Under the pieces are notes generated by a model. It worked only from the letters and a program-made list of their open reading frames with translations, was not told where the DNA came from and made no database searches. The position numbers were made by a program, and so were the translations under genes. A DNA stretch of 53,593 bases from JAURFX01 sp038125265 (lineage in GTDB: Bacteria > Pseudomonadota > Gammaproteobacteria > Steroidobacterales > Rariloculaceae), in the NCBI GenBank assembly GCA_038125265.1, contig JAYPDM010000007.1, forward strand, positions 1-53,593. Reading direction: 5' to 3'. Within the stretch, counting starts at the first letter, position 1, and the number at the start of each line of letters is the position of its first letter. Of this stretch, positions 35,244 to 43,566 are shown in pieces.

Positions 35244-35779
35244 TCAAACCAGTCACTCTCAATATTCTCATCCCTTCTAAGAATATTGATGATACGATCG
35301 AATCTTGAATCTGAATCAATTACCATTCCAGACCTTAACTCTATAAAATGATTGGTAGACTGATCTATGAGCGAAGCATCAATTATCGGCAGCCTTGAAA
35401 TTCTTCCAAGAAAATTTAATGCTGACTCCAATGATGCAAAGGTTGAAACTTCAGTAGAGTTCAAATTTATTATGGTAAACCTTTCTGTAATTTCGTTATA
35501 AGCTAAATCATATTCTTGTCTGAGCGTAGCAATGCTCTCGTTAAACCAAAACCTTCTGTATCGATTCATCTCAATATCGACATAAAAAGATAAATTTATC
35601 CCTGAATAAATTGCATCAATAGCTCGATCTGGTAGATTCAGATCAATGTTTGCATCTAATATGAGCACCCCATCATTCAATTCAGTATTGACTGATTGAA
35701 TACTAAAGCTCCCTTGTTCCTGTGAATATGAAACCGAAGAAAAGAGAAAAAGGATTATGTATACAAATTTTTGCTTCAT
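35228..35779 (-). CDS. DUF4390 family secreted protein
   Basis: A 183-residue protein with a signal peptide (about residues 1-19, ending SVSYS|QEQ), expected in the periplasm. The body resembles DUF4390: ELNDGVLILDANIDLNLPD near the N terminus and FYVDIEMNRYRRFW in the middle. The C-terminal region is rich in Arg and acidic residues. The function of the family is unknown. Its ATG overlaps the rsmB stop (ATGA), and its end overlaps the start of the NtrY-like kinase. The position between rsmB and ntrY suggests it could report an envelope signal to the kinase, which is inference. Confidence 0.78.
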   Translation of the reverse strand: MKQKFVYIILFLFSSVSYSQEQGSFSIQSVNTELNDGVLILDANIDLNLPDRAIDAIYSGINLSFYVDIEMNRYRRFWFNESIATLRQEYDLAYNEITERFTIINLNSTEVSTFASLESALNFLGRISRLPIIDASLIDQSTNHFIELRSGMVIDSDSRFDRIINILRRDENIESDWFEWQVN

Positions 35780-37044
35780 AATTTTTTTAATTTAGCATAA
35801 TAAAGCCCATTCATCCCATTCTCACCAGGCAATATTAAGCGTTTGCTGATGATCTTGATATTTTCAAATTCTTCTTTAATCTTGCTGATTACCTCATTTG
35901 TTTCTTCATCAGAATAAGTGCATACAGAATAAAGCAACTCTCCACCCCTCTTTAATAAAGGCCAAGCACTTTTAATCAAAGCAATCTGTGTAACCTGATA
36001 AGAATTAAAATCATCTCGTCTTCTATGATGCTTAATTTCTGGATGTCTTCTAATGACCCCTAATGAACTACACGGAGCATCAATGAGCACTTTATTAAAG
36101 CTTTCACTTGGAAAGGAATTCTCAATCTTTTGACCATCCATATTTAAAAATGTTCCAACTACACCGAGTCTTTCCATATTTTTTAACATGTATTCATAGC
36201 GAACTTCATCCTTTTCAATAGATGTGATTTTAGCTTGAGGCGCTAACTCATAAATATATCCAAGCTTTCCTCCTGGAGCTGAACAAATATCTAAAATAGT
36301 CTCGCCGTTTTTTGGATTTAATTCTTGGACAACTATTTGACTTGAAAAATCTTGAACTGAAACCAAGCCTGTTTCATAGCCGGGGAGATTCCTGTACGGC
36401 TTAGGGGGATCGATAATGACCCCAAATGGCATCTCCTTGGATTCAATATAAGAAATATTTTTACTACTCAAAACCTTTTTGTATTCTTGATTGGTAATGA
36501 GCCTAGAGTTAATACGAGCCATCATGGGGGCTTGTACATTATTTTTTGTAAGAATATTTTGCCAATCATTAGGAAATTGCTTTTTAAAATATTTAATCAT
36601 CCATTCAGGATGTGCATAATTTGCCTCATCCTTCGAATGAAGTTGGAATAGAAACTTATCCCTTTCTCTTAGAAATGACCTTAAGCAAGCATTAATAATG
36701 GATTTAGCCTTCCCAATGCCTAATGCAAATGTTGCATTGTTTGCGTTATTGACAACCGCATATTCTGGTTTATTGCTAAAAAGGATCTGAAAAAGACCTA
36801 ATTCAAGCAGAAGAATAAGATTTTTTTGCCAAGAATTTATATTTTTCTTCGCCAAGAGATTGATTAAATAAATCAACTGATGATGCCATCTGAGCATACC
36901 GTATAATAAAAAATTAAACTCAGCACTATCTTTCCTTTCAGGATTATAGATAAACTCAGACGCACTTTTACCTTCTAAAATAGAATCAAATGCTCTGATG
37001 ACATCAATGATTAATTCGCTATTAGCTGAGCTTTTGCTATCCAA
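35776..37044 (-). CDS. rsmB: 16S rRNA (cytosine(967)-C(5))-methyltransferase
   Basis: It makes m5C967 in 16S rRNA. The N-terminal NusB-like domain (about 1-145) is followed by the SAM-dependent Fmu domain with VQDFSSQIVV, ILDICSAPGGKLGYI, the catalytic VLIDAPCSSLGVIRRHPEIK and the second Cys in YSVCTYSDEETNEV. I chose TTG 37044 (MDSKSSANSEL, 422 residues), which overlaps fmt by 8 bp and fits the family N terminus. An ATG at 37107 would need a 71-bp overlap. The start is uncertain; the identity is not. Confidence 0.9.
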   Translation of the reverse strand: MDSKSSANSELIIDVIRAFDSILEGKSASEFIYNPERKDSAEFNFLLYGMLRWHHQLIYLINLLAKKNINSWQKNLILLLELGLFQILFSNKPEYAVVNNANNATFALGIGKAKSIINACLRSFLRERDKFLFQLHSKDEANYAHPEWMIKYFKKQFPNDWQNILTKNNVQAPMMARINSRLITNQEYKKVLSSKNISYIESKEMPFGVIIDPPKPYRNLPGYETGLVSVQDFSSQIVVQELNPKNGETILDICSAPGGKLGYIYELAPQAKITSIEKDEVRYEYMLKNMERLGVVGTFLNMDGQKIENSFPSESFNKVLIDAPCSSLGVIRRHPEIKHHRRRDDFNSYQVTQIALIKSAWPLLKRGGELLYSVCTYSDEETNEVISKIKEEFENIKIISKRLILPGENGMNGLYYAKLKKL

Positions 37045-37975
37045 AACGTGAAATGTTTTTACCTGAATTAAATAAATCTTTGTGAGTAATGACTTTTCCT
37101 CCGTCAAGCTGTACCTTGACTAATTTGAGTGCATTTTTCTTACAGGCAACTACTAAATGTTTTTTATTGAATTCGATGACCTGGCCTGGGAGAAAGTGAT
37201 GGTCCTCTTCAATCACCTCTGCCTCTATGATTCTAATTCTTGAATCAGTATTTATAAAAGAATAGGCCATGGGCCAAGGATTATAGGCCCTTATCAAATT
37301 AAATATAGATAATGCAGAGTTGTTCCAATCAATAAGACCGTCCGTTTTTTTTATTTTTTGGCAATACGTTGCCTCCCCATGGTTTTGTGGCACACCGCTT
37401 AAATCTATTGTTGCGTCATTAAATAAATCTTTAAAATATACTTTAGCCTCTTCTTCCATGAGGAGAGAAAGCTCTTCCGTATTTTTAATTCCTTCTGTAG
37501 AAAGTTTCGACTGATAAATTATATTCCCCTCATCTAATTTTTTACTGACTCTCATGATTGTAATGCCTGTTTCTTTGTCACCGCTCTTAAGCGCACTCTG
37601 TATAGGGGAAGCCCCCCTCCATCTTGGCAAAAGGGAGGTATGAATATTAATGGCTCCAAGAACTGGCCATTCAATTAACCATTCTGGTATTAAGAGGCCA
37701 TAGGCAACTACAATCATCAAGTCTGGCCTTTGCATACTTAAAATTTCATCATGTGCCCTATCATCAAGGGCGATGGGAGAAAAACAATTTATATGCTGGC
37801 TTAATGCAAAATCTTTTACAGCCGTTGGGGCTAAGGCTTTACCCCTGCCTGAGGGTCGGTCAGGTTGCGTTAGGACATTAAGAGTCTTAATGGGATATTG
37901 AAGAAGGTCCGCTAAAATATTTTTTGAAAAAACGGAGCTCCCAGCAAATAAGATATGCTCAATTCGATTATTTAT
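37037..37975 (-). CDS. fmt: Methionyl-tRNA formyltransferase, with apparent AUA start codon
   Basis: It formylates initiator Met-tRNA using 10-formyl-THF. The first ATG (37735) lies about 80 codons into the conserved region. The upstream frame, open to 38008, encodes the true N terminus, including ILFAGSSVFSKNIL, TQPDRPSGRGKAL and VVAYGLLIP. It is followed by the catalytic INIHTSLLPRWRGASPIQ. I found no ATG, GTG, TTG or CTG codon in frame from 38008 to 37736. The best start is ATA 37975-37973, placed in an ATAA overlap with the def stop, 7 nt after GGAAGGA. This gives 312 residues (E. coli 315). An ATT at 37963 is the alternative. A base error (ATG to ATA) cannot be excluded. Confidence 0.85.
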   Translation of the reverse strand: MNNRIEHILFAGSSVFSKNILADLLQYPIKTLNVLTQPDRPSGRGKALAPTAVKDFALSQHINCFSPIALDDRAHDEILSMQRPDLMIVVAYGLLIPEWLIEWPVLGAINIHTSLLPRWRGASPIQSALKSGDKETGITIMRVSKKLDEGNIIYQSKLSTEGIKNTEELSLLMEEEAKVYFKDLFNDATIDLSGVPQNHGEATYCQKIKKTDGLIDWNNSALSIFNLIRAYNPWPMAYSFINTDSRIRIIEAEVIEEDHHFLPGQVIEFNKKHLVVACKKNALKLVKVQLDGGKVITHKDLFNSGKNISRFG

Positions 37976-38514
37976 ATCGCTTTCCTTCCAGCCTGATCTT
38001 GAAAGTCTTCAGCATCTGGATTTTTAAGTCTTTTCTCTAGTAGCTTTTTAAATTTGTTCCTTTTAAGCGTTGAAAGATAATCTACAAAAAGCTTTCCAAT
38101 CAAATGATCCATCTCATGCTGTATACAAATGGCCAATAATCCACCAGCTTCCATCTCGTGCTCTGATCCATCCAAGCTCTGATAGTTCACAGTTATCTTC
38201 TCGGCACGTTCAACTTTTTCAAAAAAGTTTGGCACCGATAAGCAGCCCTCCTCATAGCTCGTCTTGCCCTCTGACTTAATGATTTTAGGGTTAATCAGGC
38301 ATATCGGATCATTTTTTTCATCTGAGATGTCAATCACGATAACGCGATAATGATGATCAACCTGAGAGGCTGCAAGACCGATACCCTTAGCCTGATACAT
38401 GGTCTCAAACATCAATGCGACAAATTTTTTCAGGTCCTCATCAAACGTGGTTACCTCTTCAGCAATCGTTCTAAGCCTAGGGTCTGGGTACTCAAGTATA
38501 GTAAGCAATGTCAT
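37972..38514 (-). CDS. def: Peptide deformylase
   Basis: A 180-residue metalloenzyme that removes the N-formyl group from new proteins. The three family motifs are present: GIGLAASQV (motif 1), EEGCLSVP (motif 2, metal Cys) and QHEMDHLIGKLF (motif 3, HEXXH). It is the first gene of the def-fmt-rsmB-DUF4390-ntrY-ntrX unit. It has a TAA stop that overlaps the apparent fmt start. Upstream, 143 bp separate it from the divergent smg gene. Confidence 0.97.
   Translation of the reverse strand: MTLLTILEYPDPRLRTIAEEVTTFDEDLKKFVALMFETMYQAKGIGLAASQVDHHYRVIVIDISDEKNDPICLINPKIIKSEGKTSYEEGCLSVPNFFEKVERAEKITVNYQSLDGSEHEMEAGGLLAICIQHEMDHLIGKLFVDYLSTLKRNKFKKLLEKRLKNPDAEDFQDQAGRKAI
37983..37989 (-). promoter_or_regulatory. 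Shine-Dalgarno site supporting the AUA start of fmt
   Basis: GGAAGGA on the minus strand, inside the end of def, is spaced 7 nt from the ATA at 37975-37973 and about 19 nt from the alternative ATT. It places initiation at the ATA. Confidence 0.65.
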
Positions 38515-38657
38515 ATTAAGGTGATGATTTTAAACTAAAAATATAAATAATGTAGTCCTCTCATTCTACTAAAATAAATTTAAAAAATATTTCTATTGGG
38601 TTGACTCTGATGTTTTTTTAATTCATTCTCCCTATCCTAATTACCAAATTTGCGCTC

Positions 38658-39125
38658 ATGTCTGAAAAAATTTTAAAAGCAATTTGTCTTATGGTCGATG
38701 AGAACGATCTCACTGAAATCGAGCTAACTCGTGAATCTTTAGAGCTTAAGCTTGTCAGGCAGGGCTTCTCATCGGACAGTATTTCCTATGTACTTGACTG
38801 GATTGCTAACCTAAATCAAGACGTACCAAAATCACCCGCAGCACTCGCTGGTAAAGATTCCTTTCGAACATTTACTGATGAGGAATTAGATCTTATCGAT
38901 CCAGAATTTCTTAATTACATTATGAAAATTGAATCCATGAAACTTATAAATCAAGACGAAAGAGAGTTAATTTTAGATAAACTAAAGCTCATTGATAATG
39001 AGGATCTTTCTGAGGATTCAATGAGGTTTCTTATTGCAATGATACTATTTGGTACAAAAAATCATAATAATGACTTTTTATTTACTCATGCGCATGAGCC
39101 TGAAATTCTAAAAACCCTAAACTAA
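38658..39125 (+). CDS. smg: Smg family protein (DUF494)
   Basis: A 155-residue acidic protein. The Smg/DUF494 pattern is visible: an N-terminal short helix-rich segment, LTRESLELKLVRQGFSSDSISYVLDWIANL, and RTFTDEELDLIDPEFLNYI. The C-terminal part reads ELILDKLKLIDNEDLSEDSMRFLIAMILF. The biochemical role is not settled. The gene commonly lies between dprA and topA in gammaproteobacteria. Here it precedes topA by 4 nt, but lysM and dprA are missing between def and smg. Confidence 0.92.
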   Translation: MSEKILKAICLMVDENDLTEIELTRESLELKLVRQGFSSDSISYVLDWIANLNQDVPKSPAALAGKDSFRTFTDEELDLIDPEFLNYIMKIESMKLINQDERELILDKLKLIDNEDLSEDSMRFLIAMILFGTKNHNNDFLFTHAHEPEILKTLN

Positions 39126-39129
39126 GACT

Positions 39130-41448
39130 ATGAATAAACTTGTAATAGTAGAATCACCAGCAAAAGCCAAGACAATTGAAAAATACCTTGGTGGTGACTT
39201 TAAGGTTATGGCCTCTTACGGGCATATCAGAGACCTAGTGCCTAAAACTGGTGCGGTGAAACCTGAAGAAGGATTCTCTATGAAATATGAGATTATCGAG
39301 AGAAATGAGAAGCATCTAAATTCGATCATCAAAGCACTGAGTAAGTCTGATGAGTTAATCTTAGCAACTGACCCTGATCGAGAGGGAGAGGCAATCAGTT
39401 GGCATCTGGCAGAGGAATTAAAAAATCGAGACTTACTGAAAGATATTGCCATAAAGCGAGTCGTTTTTTATGAAGTAACTAAAAAAGCTGTCAACCAATC
39501 TATGGCAAACCCAAGGGATATCTCAAGTGAGTTGGTCGATGCACAACAGGCAAGAAGAGCGCTTGACTATTTGGTAGGTTTTAACCTATCCCCCCTTTTG
39601 TGGAAAAAAGTTCATAGGGGCTTATCAGCCGGACGTGTGCAAAGTCCAGCACTAAGACTTATTGTTGAAAGAGAAAAAGAAATTGAGGCTTTTATCCCTC
39701 AAGAATATTGGGATATGGACTCAAAACTTTCAAAAGATAACATCGAATTCAAAGCGAGGTTAGTACGTTTTAATAATGAGAAACTTGAACAATTCAGTTT
39801 TGTAAATGAAGACTCTATTGAGGATGCAAAAACTCTCATCCTAGAAAAATCTAGGGAAAATCTTACCGTTTTTGATGTAAAGACCGGAACTCGAAGGCGG
39901 CAACCAACCGCCCCTTTTACAACCTCCACGCTGCAGCAAGCTGCATCAAGGAAGCTAGGATTCACGACTCGAAGAACCATGTCAGTTGCTCAAAAACTCT
40001 ACGAGGGCATCGATGTGGGCAATGGGACCGTGGGACTGATAACTTATATGAGAACAGATTCTGTTTCTTTATCGAATGATGCAATCGTACAAGCTAGAGA
40101 TATCGTTAAAGAAATCTTTGGAGATAACTACCTACCTCAGGCTATTCGTGAGTATGAAAATAAATCTAAAAATGCACAAGAAGCACATGAGGGAATTAGA
40201 CCTACCGATCTTTCACTGACACCAGACAAAATAAAAAAATACTTGAGTGAAGAGCAGTACAAACTTTATGAGCTTATATGGAATAAAACGGTTGCCTCGC
40301 AAATGAAAGAGGCGACCTATGAGACCCTAAGGTTAGAATTGGTACCTAGCACACTTAATGATGATCAAATTCTCTTCAGGGCGTCTGGATCTGTTCTTAT
40401 TGATCCTGGATTCATGGCGCTCTATGTTGATGATCAAAGAGATAACCCTGAAGATATGAACCTTCCAAAGCTCAATAAGGGAGATCTTATTAGCATTGAG
40501 GACTTAGTGTGTAATCAGCATTTTACTGAGCCGCCTCCCCGTTATTCAGAGGCATCACTGGTCAAAACCCTAGAGGAATTTGGAATCGGCAGGCCCTCAA
40601 CCTATGCATCAATCATTACTACACTTCTAAATCGAGAGTATGTTGAACTTGATGGTAGAAGATTTATGCCTACCGATACCGGTCGAGTAGTCAGTGACTT
40701 TTTAGGTGAACACTTTACCAAGTATGTTGATTATGACTTCACGGCGACACTCGAAGATGATCTGGATGCAATTTCTCGAGGTGAAAAAATATTAAATAAT
40801 GTGCTGCAGGAGTTTTGGGGGCCCTTTATACATCTCTTGCAAGAAAAAGAAGAGGGAGTTTCTAGAGATGAGGCGCTCCAAAGCAGGCTACTCGGTGATG
40901 ATCCTGAGTCAGGCAAGCCTGTCAGTGTTCGACTTGGAAGGTTCGGCCCCTATGTTCAAATAGGAACTCGAGAAGATGAGGAAAAGCCTAAATTTGCAGG
41001 ATTAAGGCCAGGTCAATCTATGAATAAGATTACCCTAGATGAAGCGCTGGCTCTTTTTAATCTGCCTAGATTGCTCGGTGAGAATAGTCAGGGCGAGGAG
41101 ATTATTGCAAACATCGGTCGCTTTGGCCCCTACGTAAAAATTGGGAATGAGTTTGTCTCAATCAGAGGCGAGGATCCCTTTGAGATAACTCTGGATCGTG
41201 CTCTTGAGATGATCCATGAAAAAAGAGAGGCCGATAAGAATAAAATAATTAAAGTATTTGATGATTCTGCTATACAAGTTCTCAATGGTCGTTACGGTCC
41301 CTATATCACTGATGGAAATAAAAATGCAAAGATCCCCAAAGATAGGGAGCCAGCTACCTTAACGCTTGAGGAGTGTATTCAGCTGATAGCGGAGGCTCCT
41401 GCTCGAAAGAAAAAAACGAAAAAAAAGAGAGCTAAAAAAACTACCTAG
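39130..41448 (+). CDS. topA: DNA topoisomerase I
   Basis: A 772-residue type IA topoisomerase that relaxes negative supercoils. The Toprim domain (about 1-150) has VIVESPAKAKTIEKYLG and ATDPDREGEAISWHL. The active-site Tyr is Y306 in LITYMRTDS, and RYSEASLVKTLEEFGIGRPSTYA is conserved. The C terminus lacks the Cys4 zinc ribbons of E. coli TopA. Instead it has three GRFGPY-type repeats (about 607, 660 and 720) and a Lys-rich tail. This resembles the alphaproteobacterial or Bacteroidetes-type enzyme. Its TAG overlaps the tsaC GTG start by 1 nt. Confidence 0.96.
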   Translation: MNKLVIVESPAKAKTIEKYLGGDFKVMASYGHIRDLVPKTGAVKPEEGFSMKYEIIERNEKHLNSIIKALSKSDELILATDPDREGEAISWHLAEELKNRDLLKDIAIKRVVFYEVTKKAVNQSMANPRDISSELVDAQQARRALDYLVGFNLSPLLWKKVHRGLSAGRVQSPALRLIVEREKEIEAFIPQEYWDMDSKLSKDNIEFKARLVRFNNEKLEQFSFVNEDSIEDAKTLILEKSRENLTVFDVKTGTRRRQPTAPFTTSTLQQAASRKLGFTTRRTMSVAQKLYEGIDVGNGTVGLITYMRTDSVSLSNDAIVQARDIVKEIFGDNYLPQAIREYENKSKNAQEAHEGIRPTDLSLTPDKIKKYLSEEQYKLYELIWNKTVASQMKEATYETLRLELVPSTLNDDQILFRASGSVLIDPGFMALYVDDQRDNPEDMNLPKLNKGDLISIEDLVCNQHFTEPPPRYSEASLVKTLEEFGIGRPSTYASIITTLLNREYVELDGRRFMPTDTGRVVSDFLGEHFTKYVDYDFTATLEDDLDAISRGEKILNNVLQEFWGPFIHLLQEKEEGVSRDEALQSRLLGDDPESGKPVSVRLGRFGPYVQIGTREDEEKPKFAGLRPGQSMNKITLDEALALFNLPRLLGENSQGEEIIANIGRFGPYVKIGNEFVSIRGEDPFEITLDRALEMIHEKREADKNKIIKVFDDSAIQVLNGRYGPYITDGNKNAKIPKDREPATLTLEECIQLIAEAPARKKKTKKKRAKKTT

Positions 41449-42002
41449 TGAAACACCAAACCAATCTAGCCGCGTATCACATAAAAAAGGACAGAATTAT
41501 TGCCTACCCCACTGAGGGTGTATTTGGACTTGGCTGCAAACCAAGCTCGATCTCTGCAGTAAAAAAAATATTAAGCATTAAGCAAAGAGCATCGAACAAA
41601 GGCTTAATCCTAATTAGCGATCAAATTGAAAAGTTTTATGGTTATATTGATGAAGCCCTGGATCTGAATGATCTTATGCGTTTTACAAATTGGCCTGGCC
41701 CTTATACCCTCATTGTAAAGTCAGGACCCAAGGCACACCCCTTGATTACAGGGGGAAGGGATAAAATTGCCATTAGGGTGACAGATCACCCTGTTGCATC
41801 AGGCATTTGTCATTTATTAAATTTTCCTATCGTATCAACCAGCGCTAATATCTCGAACCGTCCATCTGCGACCGATGCGTTACAAGTTCGAAGAATTTTT
41901 AAAAAAAATATTGATTACATAGTCGGAAAAAAAGTCGGTAAACTGGGTCATGCAACCGCGATTTATGATTACGAGACAAAAAAAATTATAAGAAATGGCT
42001 AA
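41448..42002 (+). CDS. tsaC: Threonylcarbamoyl-AMP synthase (YrdC/TsaC type)
   Basis: A 184-residue single-domain YrdC protein that makes threonylcarbamoyl-AMP from Thr, bicarbonate and ATP, for t6A37 in ANN-decoding tRNAs. Motifs are IAYPTEGVFGLGC, SIKQRASNKGLILI, WPGPYTLIVK and FPIVSTSANISNRPSA. The length fits TsaC (about 190) rather than the longer Sua5. The start is GTG 41448, sharing one base with the topA stop. The topA-tsaC-aroE order is typical for gammaproteobacteria. Confidence 0.95.
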   Translation: MKHQTNLAAYHIKKDRIIAYPTEGVFGLGCKPSSISAVKKILSIKQRASNKGLILISDQIEKFYGYIDEALDLNDLMRFTNWPGPYTLIVKSGPKAHPLITGGRDKIAIRVTDHPVASGICHLLNFPIVSTSANISNRPSATDALQVRRIFKKNIDYIVGKKVGKLGHATAIYDYETKKIIRNG

Positions 42003-42813
42003 TGCAAAAAAATATGGTGTCATTGGATCTCCCATTGAACATAGCTTATCGCCGCTCATTCATAAGGCGTTTGCCAAAGAATTTAATCTAGAGATCAGTT
42101 ACGAAAAGATTCATGCGCCCCAAAATGCCTTTGCAGAAATAGTCTCTAAGTTTTTTAATCATAACGGTCAGGGGCTTAATGTAACTTTGCCACATAAGTT
42201 TAATGCTTTTGAATTTTGTGACAGGCACACCCCAATGGCAGCAAGACTTAATTGTGTTAACACCATCAAAATCGATGAGGATCAAAGGCTGGTCGGTCAT
42301 AATACGGATGCTCTGGGATTAATTTATGACCTTGAAATTAATCACTCAATAAATATTGAGGATAAATCTATTTTGATTATAGGTGCTGGCGGTGCGGCAT
42401 CTGGAATTCTTCTTCCCCTCTTTGAAAAGAAACCATGCTCTCTTACCCTTACTAATCGAACGATGGATAATGCACTAAAGCTCATCAACCTCTTTGGCTT
42501 AAAAAATCAAATCAATTGTTTAGCTGCTGATGAATTGCATGCTCCTTTTGATTTAATCATAAATACATCTTCAGCAGGATTGAGTAATGAAACATTCAAT
42601 ATACCCAGGGAAATTATCACAAAAAATACTGTCTGCTATGATCTGAATTACGACTTAAAATCACTAAGCTTTCTTGACTTTGCGAGAGAGCAAAATGCCT
42701 TTGATTGTATTGACGGGTGGGGAATGTTAGTTGAACAAGCTGCTTATTCTTTTGAGTGGTGGCATGGCACACGGCCAGACACGTCAAACGTTAAACATCT
42801 AAAACCATCATGA
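41995..42813 (+). CDS. aroE: Shikimate dehydrogenase (NADP+)
   Basis: A 272-residue enzyme reducing 3-dehydroshikimate to shikimate in aromatic amino-acid synthesis. Motifs are the N-terminal GVIGSPIEHSLSPLIHKAF, the catalytic-Lys NVTLPHK, NTDALG, the dinucleotide-binding LIIGAGGAASGILLP and NRTMDNA. DLNYDL and the C-terminal GWGMLVEQAA are also present. It overlaps tsaC by 8 bp and the following xthA by the tetranucleotide ATGA. Confidence 0.97.
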   Translation: MANAKKYGVIGSPIEHSLSPLIHKAFAKEFNLEISYEKIHAPQNAFAEIVSKFFNHNGQGLNVTLPHKFNAFEFCDRHTPMAARLNCVNTIKIDEDQRLVGHNTDALGLIYDLEINHSINIEDKSILIIGAGGAASGILLPLFEKKPCSLTLTNRTMDNALKLINLFGLKNQINCLAADELHAPFDLIINTSSAGLSNETFNIPREIITKNTVCYDLNYDLKSLSFLDFAREQNAFDCIDGWGMLVEQAAYSFEWWHGTRPDTSNVKHLKPS

Positions 42814-43565
42814 GAATTGTCTCTTGGAATGTAAATAGCATTAGAGTTCGACTTGAACAAGTTTTGGAGTGGATCGAGCTTAATGCTCCCGATGTGTTAG
42901 GCCTCCAGGAAATTAAATGCATCAATGATGACTTTCCCGTTAATGAGTTCGAACGCCTCGGCTACTATTGTTATGTCAATGGCCAAAAAACCTATAACGG
43001 TGTAGCGCTGCTCTCAAAAAAACCCATCGACTTTGTGTTTATGGATTTAGAAAAATTTGAAGACGACCAAAAAAGAGTAATCGCGGGCATGATTGATGAT
43101 CATATTATCTGGAATATTTATGTCCCCAATGGAAACTCCGTTGGGAGCGATAAATATCAATATAAATTAGCGTGGCTAGAAGCCTTAAAAGAAAATATCA
43201 GTGCTTCGCTTAATAAAACTACGAAGCAAGTCGTAATGGGTGATTTTAATATAGCTCCGGAGGATGCTGATGTTCATGACCCCGAAGCATGGAAAGATAA
43301 AATTTTATGCAGTCAGCCTGAGCGAGAGGCATTAAAAGAGCTATACAGTCTTGGATTCAATGATAGCTTTCGCTTCATGCATCCTGAGCTTGTTCAGTAC
43401 AGCTGGTGGGATTACCGAGCAGCGGGATACCGAAGAAACCTTGGCCTTAGAATCGATCTTGTGCTCTGCACAGATCAAATTAAACTAAAAAAAGCTCTCA
43501 TTGATGAGGCCCCAAGAAAACTTGAGAGACCCTCAGATCATGCGCCTGTTTTAATTGAGTTTTGA
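42810..43565 (+). CDS. xthA: Exodeoxyribonuclease III (paralog 2)
   Basis: A 251-residue member of the ExoIII family with VSWNVNSIRVRLEQVLEWI, LGLQEIKC, GVALLSKK, GDFNIAPEDADVHDP, the substrate-binding LRIDLVLC and the catalytic SDHAPV. It acts as the main AP endonuclease and a 3'-5' exonuclease in base-excision repair. Of the two paralogs in the window this one is closer to classical XthA, with its short FPVNEFERLGY segment. It is coupled to aroE by ATGA, and its stop is 1 nt before the next start. Confidence 0.93.
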   Translation: MRIVSWNVNSIRVRLEQVLEWIELNAPDVLGLQEIKCINDDFPVNEFERLGYYCYVNGQKTYNGVALLSKKPIDFVFMDLEKFEDDQKRVIAGMIDDHIIWNIYVPNGNSVGSDKYQYKLAWLEALKENISASLNKTTKQVVMGDFNIAPEDADVHDPEAWKDKILCSQPEREALKELYSLGFNDSFRFMHPELVQYSWWDYRAAGYRRNLGLRIDLVLCTDQIKLKKALIDEAPRKLERPSDHAPVLIEF

Positions 43566-43566
43566 T

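Noticed and set aside
37037..37735. fmt starting at the ATG 37735 (232 residues)
   Set aside because: This would delete about 80 residues that clearly encode the conserved Fmt N-terminal fold in the same open frame.
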